Below, piece after piece: positions 16,446 to 25,299 of a stretch of DNA of 40,590 bases (positions are counted from its first letter, which is position 1; every line of letters starts with the position of its first letter). The stretch is taken from positions 11,156 to 51,745 of the forward strand of contig NZ_LIUQ01000016.1 of assembly GCF_001276715.1 (NCBI RefSeq), read 5' to 3'. Origin of the DNA: Planktothricoides sp. SR001. GTDB lineage: Bacteria; Cyanobacteriota; Cyanobacteriia; Cyanobacteriales; Laspinemataceae. The translations under genes were made by a program, and so were the position numbers. The notes below the pieces were generated by a model. It was not told where the DNA came from. It searched no databases and saw only the letters and a list, made by a program, of their open reading frames with translations.

Positions 16446-17618
16446 CTAAGAATCGGCTTCGATTAATTCTTCTTCATCGATATAGGGTTCAATGCGACGA
16501 CCGGAAAGCACCAGAATCTTGCCAGAAACAAAACCCGCAATTAAGGCGATCGCCAAGGAAACAAAAATCCCGATAATTTGCGCCATCACATTCATGCCTG
16601 ATACCACAAACATGGCCGACAATCCGCCAAATAAACCGGGCAAACCATGTAAATACATCACCCCACAAGTATCTTTCTTTTGCAACAATTCTTCTAATTT
16701 CGGTTGAATCACGGCAAAGCCAACTACAGATAAAATACCGGCGAAAATTCCAATCATCAAAGCAGTTTGATTTGTCGCATGATCGCACACCGAACCGATC
16801 GCCACACCGCCAGCTAAAGTAGCATTAGCAATATCAATCACGGAGATTTTATGGCGTAACAAAACGGTGGCAATATAAGTGGATAAAGTTGCCCCACAAA
16901 GGGCCATGACCACATTCAAAACCACCATTGGGATTTGTGCTTCGGGGACTAAAGCCGCACAAAAACTCGGCCAAAAAACCCATAACACCATACTGCCTAA
17001 CAAAGCGAAGATTTCACTCACATTATCTTCCGGCATGGCATGATCGAATTCTTTTTTGGTGGTCATAGTAAACAACACACCCAGGCCAAAAAATGCGCCG
17101 AAAGCATGGATCACAATTGAACCGCCCGTATCCACAAAACTGCCTTGAGGAATTAGACCCAAACCCCCACCTAACACGATCCATTCATTCACCATATAGG
17201 GAGGGATAAATAGTAAGCCCAATAATAAATATTGTGGCATTTTTAACCGCCCCAACACTGCCCCAGCACAAATCAACAGACTCACCGTAGCAAATTCAGA
17301 AAAAATAAACTTATCGATTTCTAGGGTATGCGCTTCCCCAAATATGCCAAACCCATTAATAAACATATAAAGGGGAATGCCAATACTGACTAATAAATAA
17401 GTGGCGGTAGCGGCAGATCGTCCGTAGGTTTTAATGAAGTTCATTAAAAAGCCAAACCCGACCAACGCCATAATCAAAATATGCAGCGATCGATAATATT
17501 TTTGTACCTCAAGGACGGCGGATAGGTCATTGGTAGCGGCATATCCGACTTGATTAACTAAGAGGACTCCTAAGATCGACAAGAAGAATAAAACTGCCAT
17601 ACGTTTTATATTCTTCAT
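16446..17618 (-). CDS. Rhesus (Rh)-type ammonium/ammonia channel
   Basis: A 390-aa membrane channel of the Amt/Mep/Rh superfamily that conducts NH3/NH4+ (and possibly CO2). The signature stretches are of the Rh branch: VDTGGSIVIHAFGAFFGLGV (first pore His, H171), SEIFALLGSMVLWVFWPSF, then NATLAGGVAIG and KDTCGVMYLHGLPGLFGGL (second pore His, H324). Amt proteins would carry a different GGTVVH-type block. The start at 17618 follows a strong AAGGAGA eight bases upstream and gives a signal-like N-terminus ending near VGYAA. An in-frame start at 17681 lacks support. There is no adjacent glnB/glnK gene. The long upstream gap is rich in repeats, and no canonical GTA-N8-TAC NtcA box was found by eye. 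Confidence 0.9.
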   Translation of the reverse strand: MKNIKRMAVLFFLSILGVLLVNQVGYAATNDLSAVLEVQKYYRSLHILIMALVGFGFLMNFIKTYGRSAATATYLLVSIGIPLYMFINGFGIFGEAHTLEIDKFIFSEFATVSLLICAGAVLGRLKMPQYLLLGLLFIPPYMVNEWIVLGGGLGLIPQGSFVDTGGSIVIHAFGAFFGLGVLFTMTTKKEFDHAMPEDNVSEIFALLGSMVLWVFWPSFCAALVPEAQIPMVVLNVVMALCGATLSTYIATVLLRHKISVIDIANATLAGGVAIGSVCDHATNQTALMIGIFAGILSVVGFAVIQPKLEELLQKKDTCGVMYLHGLPGLFGGLSAMFVVSGMNVMAQIIGIFVSLAIALIAGFVSGKILVLSGRRIEPYIDEEELIEADS

Positions 17619-18934
17619 TCTGGTTCTCCTTTGAATTATTTTGACTGATATTGAGTTGTTTGTTGCCGGAAAGCCGCTCAATTCCCTTGGGGGTAAAGCA
17701 AAAAACTACTAATTTCTAAGGGTTTTAACCATATAGAGATGAGCGAAACCTAATGTTTTGTCATTTCTTTTGTCATCTCTTTTGTCATCGTTATTGTCAT
17801 CTCTTTTGTCATTGATTTTTTCTTCACCAAGGGCTTAACCATTACAGGGATGATCGCGATCAAATTTGCTAAGTTTTACCTTTGATTTTGTTGACAAATA
17901 TTGACAATTTGACAAATTTATGACAAATTATTTAGTATTTTCTGGTGAGTAGCCATTCGGCCAATTGTTAGATTTAATTTGATTACAGTGGCAATCAAAC
18001 AAATTGCTATTTTTATGCTGACCAGAACCTTATTTTGTGAGGATTTATCCCCGTCTATTTCTGGGGCAACTACTCAGGAATTCCTATGACAGACAGGGCT
18101 TATGCTATTTGGCATAAATCCTATTTGTGGGAAATCTATATTTCAGAATGCTTCAAGGCTATTTGGTTCTTCAAGAACTTTTTGATAGTCTGTAGTGTAC
18201 ATCACAATATTTTCTCTTGTCAAGATTTTTTTTGTAAAAAAACATTACTGAATTATTAATTAATTACAAAAACGATCGCCTGATAACATTGGCTGGGAAT
18301 TCAAGTCAGTTTAAATCTGCGATCTTGGCTGACAGGGTGAGCAGATTATCAGAAAAAGTCAGGTAACTCTCACCGAGTCAACAAACAATCATATTCAATT
18401 GGGTGATACCAATTGGGTGATACCAATTGGGTGATACCAATTGGGTGATACCAATTGGGTGATAAATTTAGGTGATAAATTTAGGTGATAAATTTCGGTG
18501 ATATATTCCTGTTATGGTAAAGCCCCCTTTGCTCAACCAATCAATCAAATAGTCTAATTGTTGATTAATTGATAAAATCGCTAATCGGCGAATCGTCACT
18601 TTCCCCAGACTATAAACAAATCGGCGTTGCAAAGCAAAATTAAGGGATGATCTTAGGGATGATCTTGTAGGGGGAATTCCTAAAGGCGGTGGTTACGCCA
18701 AAACCCCAAGAGGGGAAGGGCACCGCGATCGCACCCACCGGGGGGACTCACCAAGCCAAACCCACCGCCCCCTGCCGCCAAATCATCCCACTAATGTGCA
18801 ACCCCCAGCATTGGCTCAATTTTGGCAAATGAAAATAACTATATCTTACCATTAAAAAGTTACCACAATTCTCATTTCTGCTTTGATTGAGATGTAGCCT
18901 ATTTATTTATAACTATTCAACCGGACATGATATC
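17619..18934. other. 1.3-kb intergenic region rich in short repeats
   Basis: Upstream of both the Rh-type gene (-) and the acyltransferase gene (+). It contains several TTTTGTCAT(C/T) repeats at 17757-17816, a cluster of TTGACAAAT-like words at 17890-17930, a 14-bp tandem array at 18396-18465 with 13-bp repeats behind it, and a GC-rich stretch near 18670-18790 with a proline-glycine-like CCACCGCCCC composition. No credible ORF or RNA gene is seen. Promoters for both flanking genes must lie here. Confidence 0.6.
18396..18505. repeat. 14-bp and 13-bp tandem repeat block
   Basis: Five exact copies of CAATTGGGTGATAC (18396-18465), followed by three copies of a related AAATTTAGGTGAT unit (the last with a substitution). 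The units share the core GGTGATA, so the second array looks derived from the first. The 14-bp period differs from the 10.5-bp helical turn. Confidence 0.9.
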
Positions 18935-20281
18935 ATGCCTAACATCGAGCAAGTTCAACCGCCGCTAGAATTTATTGCCCCAAAGTTCAATCTGTCGGTC
19001 TTCAAAGTTGTAACACCTTTATTGCCTGGATGGCGGAAATTTCAGACCCCGATCGCGAATATCCAAGGGGAAAATCTAGAAACTTTGGCACAGCTTTATC
19101 AACAATTTCAACAAGGTAAGATTCGTTTTTTAATCGCCTTTCGGCATCCGAGTACCCATGACCCATTTGCGATCGCCGAACTACTCTGGCACCTTGTCCC
19201 CCAAGCCGCCAAACAACAAAACATCTCCTTCAATGCCCCGATTCATTCCCACTTTATCTATGACCGAGGGATTCCCTTGTGGGCTGGATCTCAAGTGGGC
19301 TGGCTGTTTTCTCAACTCGGTGGCATTCCCATTCATCGGGGCAAACTGGATCGACAGGGATTAAAAACTGCCAGAGAACTCTTTGCCAATGGAGAATTTC
19401 CCATCGCCGCCTCTCCCGAAGGAGGCACCAACGGTCACAATGAAATTATCAGTCCCCTAGAACCGGGAATTGCTCTTATGGGATTTTGGTGTGTAGAAGA
19501 CTTACTCAAAGCCAACCGCAATGAACAAGTCTGGATTCTGCCCCTGGGGATTAAATATCACTACCTCCAAGACAACTGGTCAGCGGTGGCAGAACTCTTA
19601 ACGGAAATGGAAGCGGATTGTGGCATTACTGATTTGACTCCGCCCTCACCGCCAACTGCCGCCACCCTATACCCTCGTCTAATTCGCGTGGGCAATCGAT
19701 TACTCTCGCTAATGGAAAACTTTTACCAACGCTTCTATCATCAAGATTTACCGACCAGTGAAAATGACGAATTGCCCACACGACTGAAAGCCATTTTAGA
19801 TGTGGCCTTAAATGTGGCAGAAAAATATTTTGATGTCCAGCCCAAAGGGGGCTTAATTGACCGATGCCGTCGCCTGGAACAAGCGGGGTGGGATTGCATC
19901 TATCGGGAAGACATTCCTGATGTAGAGAGTCTGTGTCCCATTGAGCGATCGCTTGCCGATCGCATCGCTGAAGAAGCGAATCTGCGGATGTGGCATATGC
20001 GCTTAGTGGAAAGTTTTGTGGCGGTGACAGGTCGCTATGTCAAAGAAAACCCTTCATTTGAGCGCTTTGCCGAAACCACTTTACTGGTTTGGGCAACCAT
20101 GAATCGCATTAAAGGACAAAAAATCAACAAACGTCCCAACCTGGGCAAACAAAAAGTTCAAATGACTGTAGGGGAACCGATTTCGGTTTCCGAACGTTGG
20201 GATGTTTATCAAACCAGTCGCCGAGGGGCGGTGGCTAATCTGACCGCTGATTTACAGACGGCCTTGGAACGGATGATTTAA
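18935..20281 (+). CDS. 1-acyl-sn-glycerol-3-phosphate acyltransferase-like protein
   Basis: A 448-aa PlsC-like (LPLAT) protein found in cyanobacteria. The acyltransferase blocks are FLIAFRHPSTHDPFAIAELL (a H-x4-D-like HPSTHD), LFSQLGGIPIHRGKLDRQGL, then FPIAASPEGGTNGHN, corresponding to motifs I-III, followed by a long C-terminal region with no recognised domain (ERSLADRIAEEANLRMWHM). It probably acylates lysophosphatidate or another glycerolipid at the membrane. ATG at 18935 has GGA at moderate spacing and gives MPNIEQ; a TTG at 18887 in the same frame is less likely. The stop is 12 bases before a decayed group II intron. Confidence 0.82.
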   Translation: MPNIEQVQPPLEFIAPKFNLSVFKVVTPLLPGWRKFQTPIANIQGENLETLAQLYQQFQQGKIRFLIAFRHPSTHDPFAIAELLWHLVPQAAKQQNISFNAPIHSHFIYDRGIPLWAGSQVGWLFSQLGGIPIHRGKLDRQGLKTARELFANGEFPIAASPEGGTNGHNEIISPLEPGIALMGFWCVEDLLKANRNEQVWILPLGIKYHYLQDNWSAVAELLTEMEADCGITDLTPPSPPTAATLYPRLIRVGNRLLSLMENFYQRFYHQDLPTSENDELPTRLKAILDVALNVAEKYFDVQPKGGLIDRCRRLEQAGWDCIYREDIPDVESLCPIERSLADRIAEEANLRMWHMRLVESFVAVTGRYVKENPSFERFAETTLLVWATMNRIKGQKINKRPNLGKQKVQMTVGEPISVSERWDVYQTSRRGAVANLTADLQTALERMI

Positions 20282-20292
20282 AGGGTTGGGGA

Positions 20293-20838
20293 GTGTGAAC
20301 AAGACGGTACAAAAGTCGTTCCGGCCAAGACGGTTTATCCTCAGAACCAGAATTGGTTGAGGAGGCGTTGGTCATTAAATTGGTGGTATAGGAATGCTAA
20401 CGGTGTCGATGAAAAGGCAACGTCATGACTCATAGGGAGGGGCAGGGGCGATCGCGGTCTTGAAGTAAAAAGTAAAAAGGCGCGACCTGAACTGGTCGTT
20501 TTGGTAAGTAGGGTCAGCCCTACCGGGGGAGTCACACCCCCCGCCCTCGCGGAAAGTACCAACAATGGTATAGCCACGCCCAAGTAGGTAACGAAACAGG
20601 CGGAGTGCAGGCACCGAAAGCAGCCTAAACTGGCAGACTAAAGTTAGTTAGAAGGAGCAAGAGGGTCAAAGGGGATGCGTCACCAGACGATCCAAACCTC
20701 AAGGAATATTCGGAAAAACGCCACCAGAAATACGGTAAGAGCTACTGGGAGAAAAACAACCCGGAACTATGAAATCGCTCAGTACCTAAACTGGAAATGT
20801 CCTATTTGTGGCGAACCCATATTCAATGTTGCAGTCGG
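20293..20838 (+). mobile_element. Decayed group II intron with HNH remnant
   Basis: Begins with a GTGTG 5'-type end just after the acyltransferase stop, followed by structured, GC-rich domain I-like sequence. At 20673-20838 there is a remnant of a group II intron protein's C-terminus. First comes DDPNLKEYSEKRHQKYGKSY with WEKNNPE, then after a one-base frameshift at about 20765 EIAQYLNWKCPICGEPIFN, the zinc-knuckle part of an HNH endonuclease. The reverse transcriptase and maturase are gone, and no domain V was found after it. The intron cannot be autonomous. Boundaries are approximate. Confidence 0.6.
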
Positions 20839-21121
20839 TCGCATCGGCAGAGCACGTTACGTTTTCGATACAAATGTGATTGTGAGTTCCTTACTTTTCA
20901 AGAACGGTAATCCCTCGAAATCATTTCGCTACGCTTTGAAACTGGGGAGGTTCTGTTGTGGCTTGAGTTGTACGAATATGGGTTAGTGGTTTCAGTTTGG
21001 TTGTGACCATATTTTGCGGCGGAAAACCGACGGATAAAACCCCGTTTTACGAGTTATGGTCTCATTTTGAAATTATAGACCCCTCAAAATCCGTCAGAAA
21101 AGTCCTTGTAAATTTGAAATA
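20839..21121 (+). pseudogene. Broken PIN-domain toxin fragment
   Basis: The HNH remnant runs without a stop into RYVFDTNVIVSSLLFKNGNP and SKSFRYALKLG, the start of a PIN-domain ribonuclease (first catalytic Asp in DTN). A one-base shift near 20950 then changes the frame. The other frame continues EVLLWLELYEYGLVVSVWL to a stop, matching the expected next helix. A further frame to 21121 (FYELWSHFEIIDPSKSVRKV) could be its tail. The original start and the later catalytic acids are lost. No antitoxin gene is adjacent. PIN proteins of this type are normally VapC-like toxins; this copy is dead. Confidence 0.65.
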
Positions 21122-21217
21122 GTAAGGGTTTAAGCCGCTTTGTTTCGGTTTTCGGTAGTGGTGCATAGTCAGGAAAATTGGATATAATCATTTAGTAAAA
21201 TAATAACTTGATCTTCT

Positions 21218-21452
21218 ATGAATTGTCCCCGATGCGGTTCTAAAAATGTTGTGAAAAATGGCTACACTTCCAGCGGGAAGCAAAACTTTAAATGCAAGCA
21301 CTGTAGTAGGCATTTTGTGCTTGAAACTAGACACCAACCTATATCGCCATAAAAAAAGAAATGATAGATAAACTTTTCTTAGAAAAGATATCTTTGGCTG
21401 GCATAGCCCGATCCAACGGGGTGTCTCCGAGATGGTTACAATATTACGTCTA
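21218..21452 (+). pseudogene. IS1-family transposase fragment
   Basis: An N-terminal zinc-finger of an IS1-like InsA protein: MNCPRCGSKNVVKNGYTSSG, then KQNFKCKHCSRHFVLETR, ending at TAA after 43 codons. In another frame it continues KKEMIDKLFLEKISLAGIAR and SNGVSPRWLQYYV, the helix-turn-helix part. The DDE domain (InsB) is missing. A TATAAT lies about 30 bases before the ATG. No terminal inverted repeats were recognised. Confidence 0.75.
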
Positions 21453-22063
21453 GAAAAAAATTAGCATTAGTTCCTCGATTTGTGAATGTCACATGATCAA
21501 AAATAGTTTTATTAAGAAAAAAAATGTGATAATATATGTTTTTTTGTATCAAGATATTGTAATAAATAGTTAATTTTGCTGGGCATACATAGATCCTATA
21601 ATTTTTTTTTGGGATGTTTATTGGCAGCATATATGAGTTGTGATCTAAATAATCATGGGATTATTTACCCCCTGTTTACCGTCAATTTGCTGTTATTTAC
21701 ACAGATTTTTTGCAAGCATTATCGACCATTTTTAGACCAAAAAACACAATTATGTAGCCAAAAATAGTTATTTAACAAATTTATCTAAGATTTTAATAAT
21801 ACTATTAATAAAGATAATATATAAACAACCCAAAAGTTATTTTATTTTAAATAGGTATAAATTTTTTAAAAAATATATTGTACCACTTATAATAGTAACG
21901 CATTTTTTAATTATTAAAGCAACTCATAATATCCTGAGTATGCAGCACTAAACGGTTTTCTAAAGCAAAAGCAGCATTTTGACTCATTGACAATTCCCGC
22001 GATGTATTGGAAGATAAGTAGCAATGCTTTTCAGTGTTACGTTTCGGGCAAGAGGTAGGGTTT
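21453..22063. other. Very AT-rich gap after the IS remnant
   Basis: Strongly AT-rich and without a credible gene on either strand. At about 21912-22010 the minus strand reads RELSMSQNAAFALENRL and onward to a stop; it faintly recalls the C-terminus of a glycosyltransferase and may be a further gene scrap. The AT excess suggests foreign or decaying DNA. Confidence 0.4.
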
Positions 22064-23524
22064 ATGGATAAACAATTGAGGAAAATGAACTCTCAACAAA
22101 TAGCTCTATACAAACGAATTGAGGCATTTTCGTTCGACCAACCAGATACTCAATTATCTTTCAGCAAACGGTTGGCAAGGTATAACGGCTGGTCGTTGAT
22201 CTATACTCAGAGAGTGATTGAGGAATACAAAAAATTTACATTTCTAGCTGTTGTAGCAGAACATCCGGTAACGCCATCCGATCAGGTTGATCAAGCTTGG
22301 CATTTACATCTGAGTTATACGCGATCATACTGGCAAGAGTTTTGTCCAAAAGTTTTACAAACTCCATTGCATCATAATCCAACTCGCGGAGGCTTATCCG
22401 AGCAGTTGAAGTTTGATGACTGGTATAGCAGGACATTAGAAAGCTACAAGCAGTTTTTTGATCAGATCCCTCCAGCCGATATTTGGCCTGACCCCAAACA
22501 CCGATTTGGGCGAGATTTACACTTTATTCGGGTGAACACCCATCAAAACTGGGTTGTTCCAAAGCTATCTTTGAGTTGCCTACCCAAAGTGCAACTTAGA
22601 CAAGTCGTAATCCTATCTCTTGTATTGACTTTGGCATCCGCCGTCACTGGCTGCCAAAGAATATCTATTATTCCCAATCCATTAAACTTTACAGGTTCGG
22701 AATTTTTGACTTTCTACTTCCAGCTATCAATTGTTGCTGTATTCCTAGCATCTTGCCTCCGAGCTTATCTGCGTTTACCTGATGGCAATCTAGTAAAACG
22801 GACTGTATCTCTTGATGCTTACGAAGCTGCCTACCTTGCTAAAGGTAAAAATCATGTTGTGGATACTGCGATTGCTAGCCTCGTCCAAAAGGGGCGTGTA
22901 ACTGCACAGCAAGAACGACGAATCCTGACTTTGAAGGGATCTGTAGAAGAGCTTTCTCACCCTGTAGAGCAAGCAGTTGCGAATGCTATTGCATCAGACG
23001 GACGTATTGATAGAGTTCGGAGTGGGCTTACTCAAGCAATAGCAATAGATGTAATTCGGGATCAATTGCGTCAGCTTGATCTTTTAGTGAGTCGAAACCA
23101 ATCCTCCAAAGCCCAAACTTACCCAGCACTCTTAATAGCTTGTCTATTAGGATTAGGTATTACCAAGATTTTGGTGGGGATCTCTCGTGGGAAGCCAGTT
23201 GGTTACTTGTTGATGATGTGTATCGTTGTGGCTATCATTGGGTTAGGCTTTTGGCTGACTCCCGCACATCGCAGTCGTTATGGTGATCGAGTCCTACAAG
23301 ATCTCCGTACCCGCGTGCGCTCAACAGTCGTTAGTCATACAGATCCTCACCTTCCCCTGGCATTTGCTCTTTTCGGTATGGCAATTTTACCAAACGATAT
23401 GTTTGCTGACTTAAAGAAACTATTTATTATTGATGGTGGCGGCGGTGGTGATGGCGGTGGTGGCGGCGGTGGTGATGGCGGTGGTGGTGGCGGTTGCGGT
23501 GGTTGTGGTGGCTGTGGTGGTTGA
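22064..23524 (+). CDS. GRDP-like / TIGR04222 membrane protein with Gly-Cys tail
   Basis: A 486-aa protein. Residues about 45-150 resemble the glycine-rich-domain-protein (GRDP) module: HPVTPSDQVDQAWHLHLSYT, then YWQEFCPKVLQTPLHHNPT. Two membrane segments follow at about 188-205 and 215-235. Residues about 250-340 match the TIGR04222 region (AKGKNHVVDTAIASLVQKGR then HPVEQAVANAI). Another two membrane segments come at about 355-375 and 385-405. The protein ends in a roughly 35-residue tail of Gly runs broken by Asp and then by Cys (GGCGGCGGCGG). The ATG at 22064 follows GAGGTAGGG and is preferred to GTG at 22034. Function unknown. Terminal Gly/Cys tails of this kind suggest processing or lipid-linked chemistry, but that is inference. 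Confidence 0.8.
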   Translation: MDKQLRKMNSQQIALYKRIEAFSFDQPDTQLSFSKRLARYNGWSLIYTQRVIEEYKKFTFLAVVAEHPVTPSDQVDQAWHLHLSYTRSYWQEFCPKVLQTPLHHNPTRGGLSEQLKFDDWYSRTLESYKQFFDQIPPADIWPDPKHRFGRDLHFIRVNTHQNWVVPKLSLSCLPKVQLRQVVILSLVLTLASAVTGCQRISIIPNPLNFTGSEFLTFYFQLSIVAVFLASCLRAYLRLPDGNLVKRTVSLDAYEAAYLAKGKNHVVDTAIASLVQKGRVTAQQERRILTLKGSVEELSHPVEQAVANAIASDGRIDRVRSGLTQAIAIDVIRDQLRQLDLLVSRNQSSKAQTYPALLIACLLGLGITKILVGISRGKPVGYLLMMCIVVAIIGLGFWLTPAHRSRYGDRVLQDLRTRVRSTVVSHTDPHLPLAFALFGMAILPNDMFADLKKLFIIDGGGGGDGGGGGGGDGGGGGGCGGCGGCGG

Positions 23525-23769
23525 CAGCCGTCTAACAATTCTGGTGCAACGGATTGACTAAAGCCGCTTTTGGTGTGGCAAAGGTATTGCTGATGTAGAA
23601 ATCAAGCCATAGCTATACACCGTCAATCAACTACCACGGGCAAATTGAAATTGCGAAATCTGGTAATGCAATCCGATCTACCTCAGTGGGTTAAAGAAAC
23701 GCCTTGTCATATTACTATAGTTACAGTCGAAGCATTGTCAATCAATCTGTTTGGGAATGTTCAGCTTAA
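23525..23769. other. gap between TIGR04222 gene and substrate-binding protein
   Basis: About 245 bases with no credible gene and no strong hairpin; it should hold the promoter of the following gene. Confidence 0.5.
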
Positions 23770-25215
23770 ATGAATCAGCTTCATCATGTCTCAAAAGAAC
23801 GAAACAGTATGTCTCAAAAGAACAAAGCAGCCATTCTGATTGTCACCTTACTGCTTACGGGAGGATTATTAGCAGTTGGGTATTTTGCCTTTACCCAGTG
23901 GCAATCACAAACAGCGGCAGACATTAGACCATCTCCCAGTTCCCCAACAGCTAGGGATGACGCTCGACTCAGGGAGATCAGTGGTGGGCAACAGTTATTG
24001 TTTTCTAGCACAACTTCCCCGGCGAAACAGGAGGGAATTGATGCGATCGCGGCGGAAAATTATCCCAGAGCGGTTTCGAAGTTGGAAGCCTCCCTACAAC
24101 AAAATCGCAATGATCCAGAAGCCCTAATTTATCTCAATAATGCCCGCATTGGCGGTGGACAGTCCTATACAATAGCCGTTTCTGTTCCTATCAGTACGGC
24201 GGAAAATACAGCCCAGGAAATCCTGCGGGGAGTGGCTCAGGCTCAAAATGAAATTAACCAAGCGGGGGGTATTAACGGGGTTAACCTGCGGGTGGTGATT
24301 GCTGATGATGCTAACAACCCTAGTGTGGCTCAACAAGTGGCTCAGTCTCTAGTGGCTGATGACCAGGTTTTGGGGGTGGTGGGGCATTATTCTAGTGATG
24401 TGACTTTGGCCGCATCCCAGGTTTATGAACAGGGTCAGTTGGTGGCGATTTCTCCCACCAGTACGTCGATAGAGTTATCTAAGGCGGGGGATTTCATTTT
24501 TCGGACTGTTCCTAGCGATCGCTTTACGGCTAATGCCCTGACAAAATATATGGTAGAGTACCTGGGTCTGAAGCAGGCGGCTATTTTTTATAACAAGAAT
24601 AGTAGTTATAGTCGTTCTCTCAAAGATGAGTTTACTACGGCTTTATATGGGTATGGCGGCGCTGTGGTGACGGAGATTAATCTGGCTGAGGAGAATTTTA
24701 ATAGCTTTGATGCGGTAGAATCAGCTATACAACGGGGAGCAGAGGCGATCGTATTATTGGCTGATACGGAAACTGTTCCTCGGGCTTTACAGGTGGTGCG
24801 TGTTAATGAGAGAAAGTTGCCTGTGTTGGGGGGAGATAGTCTCTACGGACCTGAAGTTCTAGAGGTGGGAAGCGATAGTGAAGGGATGGTGGTGGCTATT
24901 CCCTGGCATATTCTTAGCCACACTAATTCGGAGTTTGCCGGTGCGGCGACTCAGTTATGGGGGGGTGATATTAACTGGCGCACTACTATGGCTTATGATG
25001 CCACTAAAGCCTTGATTGCTGGTATTTCTGGAGATTCTAGCCGCCGGGGAGTTCAAAGGACACTATCAGAACCGGGTTTTTCGGCTAAGGGGGGCGGCGG
25101 AGATATTCGTTTTTCGTCTAATTCTGGCGATCGCAATCACAACTTACAATTGGTTAAGGTTGAAGCAGGAAGGCGATCGAGGGGATTGGATTATTATTTT
25201 AATCCACTTCCTTGA
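23770..25215 (+). CDS. ABC-type branched-chain amino acid substrate-binding protein
   Basis: A 481-aa membrane-anchored periplasmic binding protein. A single N-terminal hydrophobic segment (AAILIVTLLLTGGLLAVGYF) is followed by a Ser/Pro linker, a TPR-like helix pair (YPRAVSKLEASLQQNRNDPE) and a type I periplasmic-binding fold from about residue 135. The latter has ILRGVAQAQNEINQAGGING, VLGVVGHYSSDVTLAASQVY, and AISPTSTSIELSK. Cyanobacterial versions often act as receptors linked to protein kinases; no permease, ATPase or kinase is adjacent here. An alternative ATG at 23809 would remove 13 residues. The start region carries a 15-bp direct repeat, 23 bases apart, that duplicates the ATGTCTCAAAAGAAC start sequence out of frame. 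Confidence 0.85.
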   Translation: MNQLHHVSKERNSMSQKNKAAILIVTLLLTGGLLAVGYFAFTQWQSQTAADIRPSPSSPTARDDARLREISGGQQLLFSSTTSPAKQEGIDAIAAENYPRAVSKLEASLQQNRNDPEALIYLNNARIGGGQSYTIAVSVPISTAENTAQEILRGVAQAQNEINQAGGINGVNLRVVIADDANNPSVAQQVAQSLVADDQVLGVVGHYSSDVTLAASQVYEQGQLVAISPTSTSIELSKAGDFIFRTVPSDRFTANALTKYMVEYLGLKQAAIFYNKNSSYSRSLKDEFTTALYGYGGAVVTEINLAEENFNSFDAVESAIQRGAEAIVLLADTETVPRALQVVRVNERKLPVLGGDSLYGPEVLEVGSDSEGMVVAIPWHILSHTNSEFAGAATQLWGGDINWRTTMAYDATKALIAGISGDSSRRGVQRTLSEPGFSAKGGGGDIRFSSNSGDRNHNLQLVKVEAGRRSRGLDYYFNPLP

Positions 25216-25299
25216 TGGTTTAACCCGGTGCGTTTTCGGCTACAATTAGCTATAGGATACTTTCGGGATAATCATCAATAGCAAGCAAGGAGATGAGGG

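Noticed and set aside
25016-25249. Plus-strand 77-aa ORF
   Set aside because: Out-of-frame shadow of the substrate-binding protein's 3' end.
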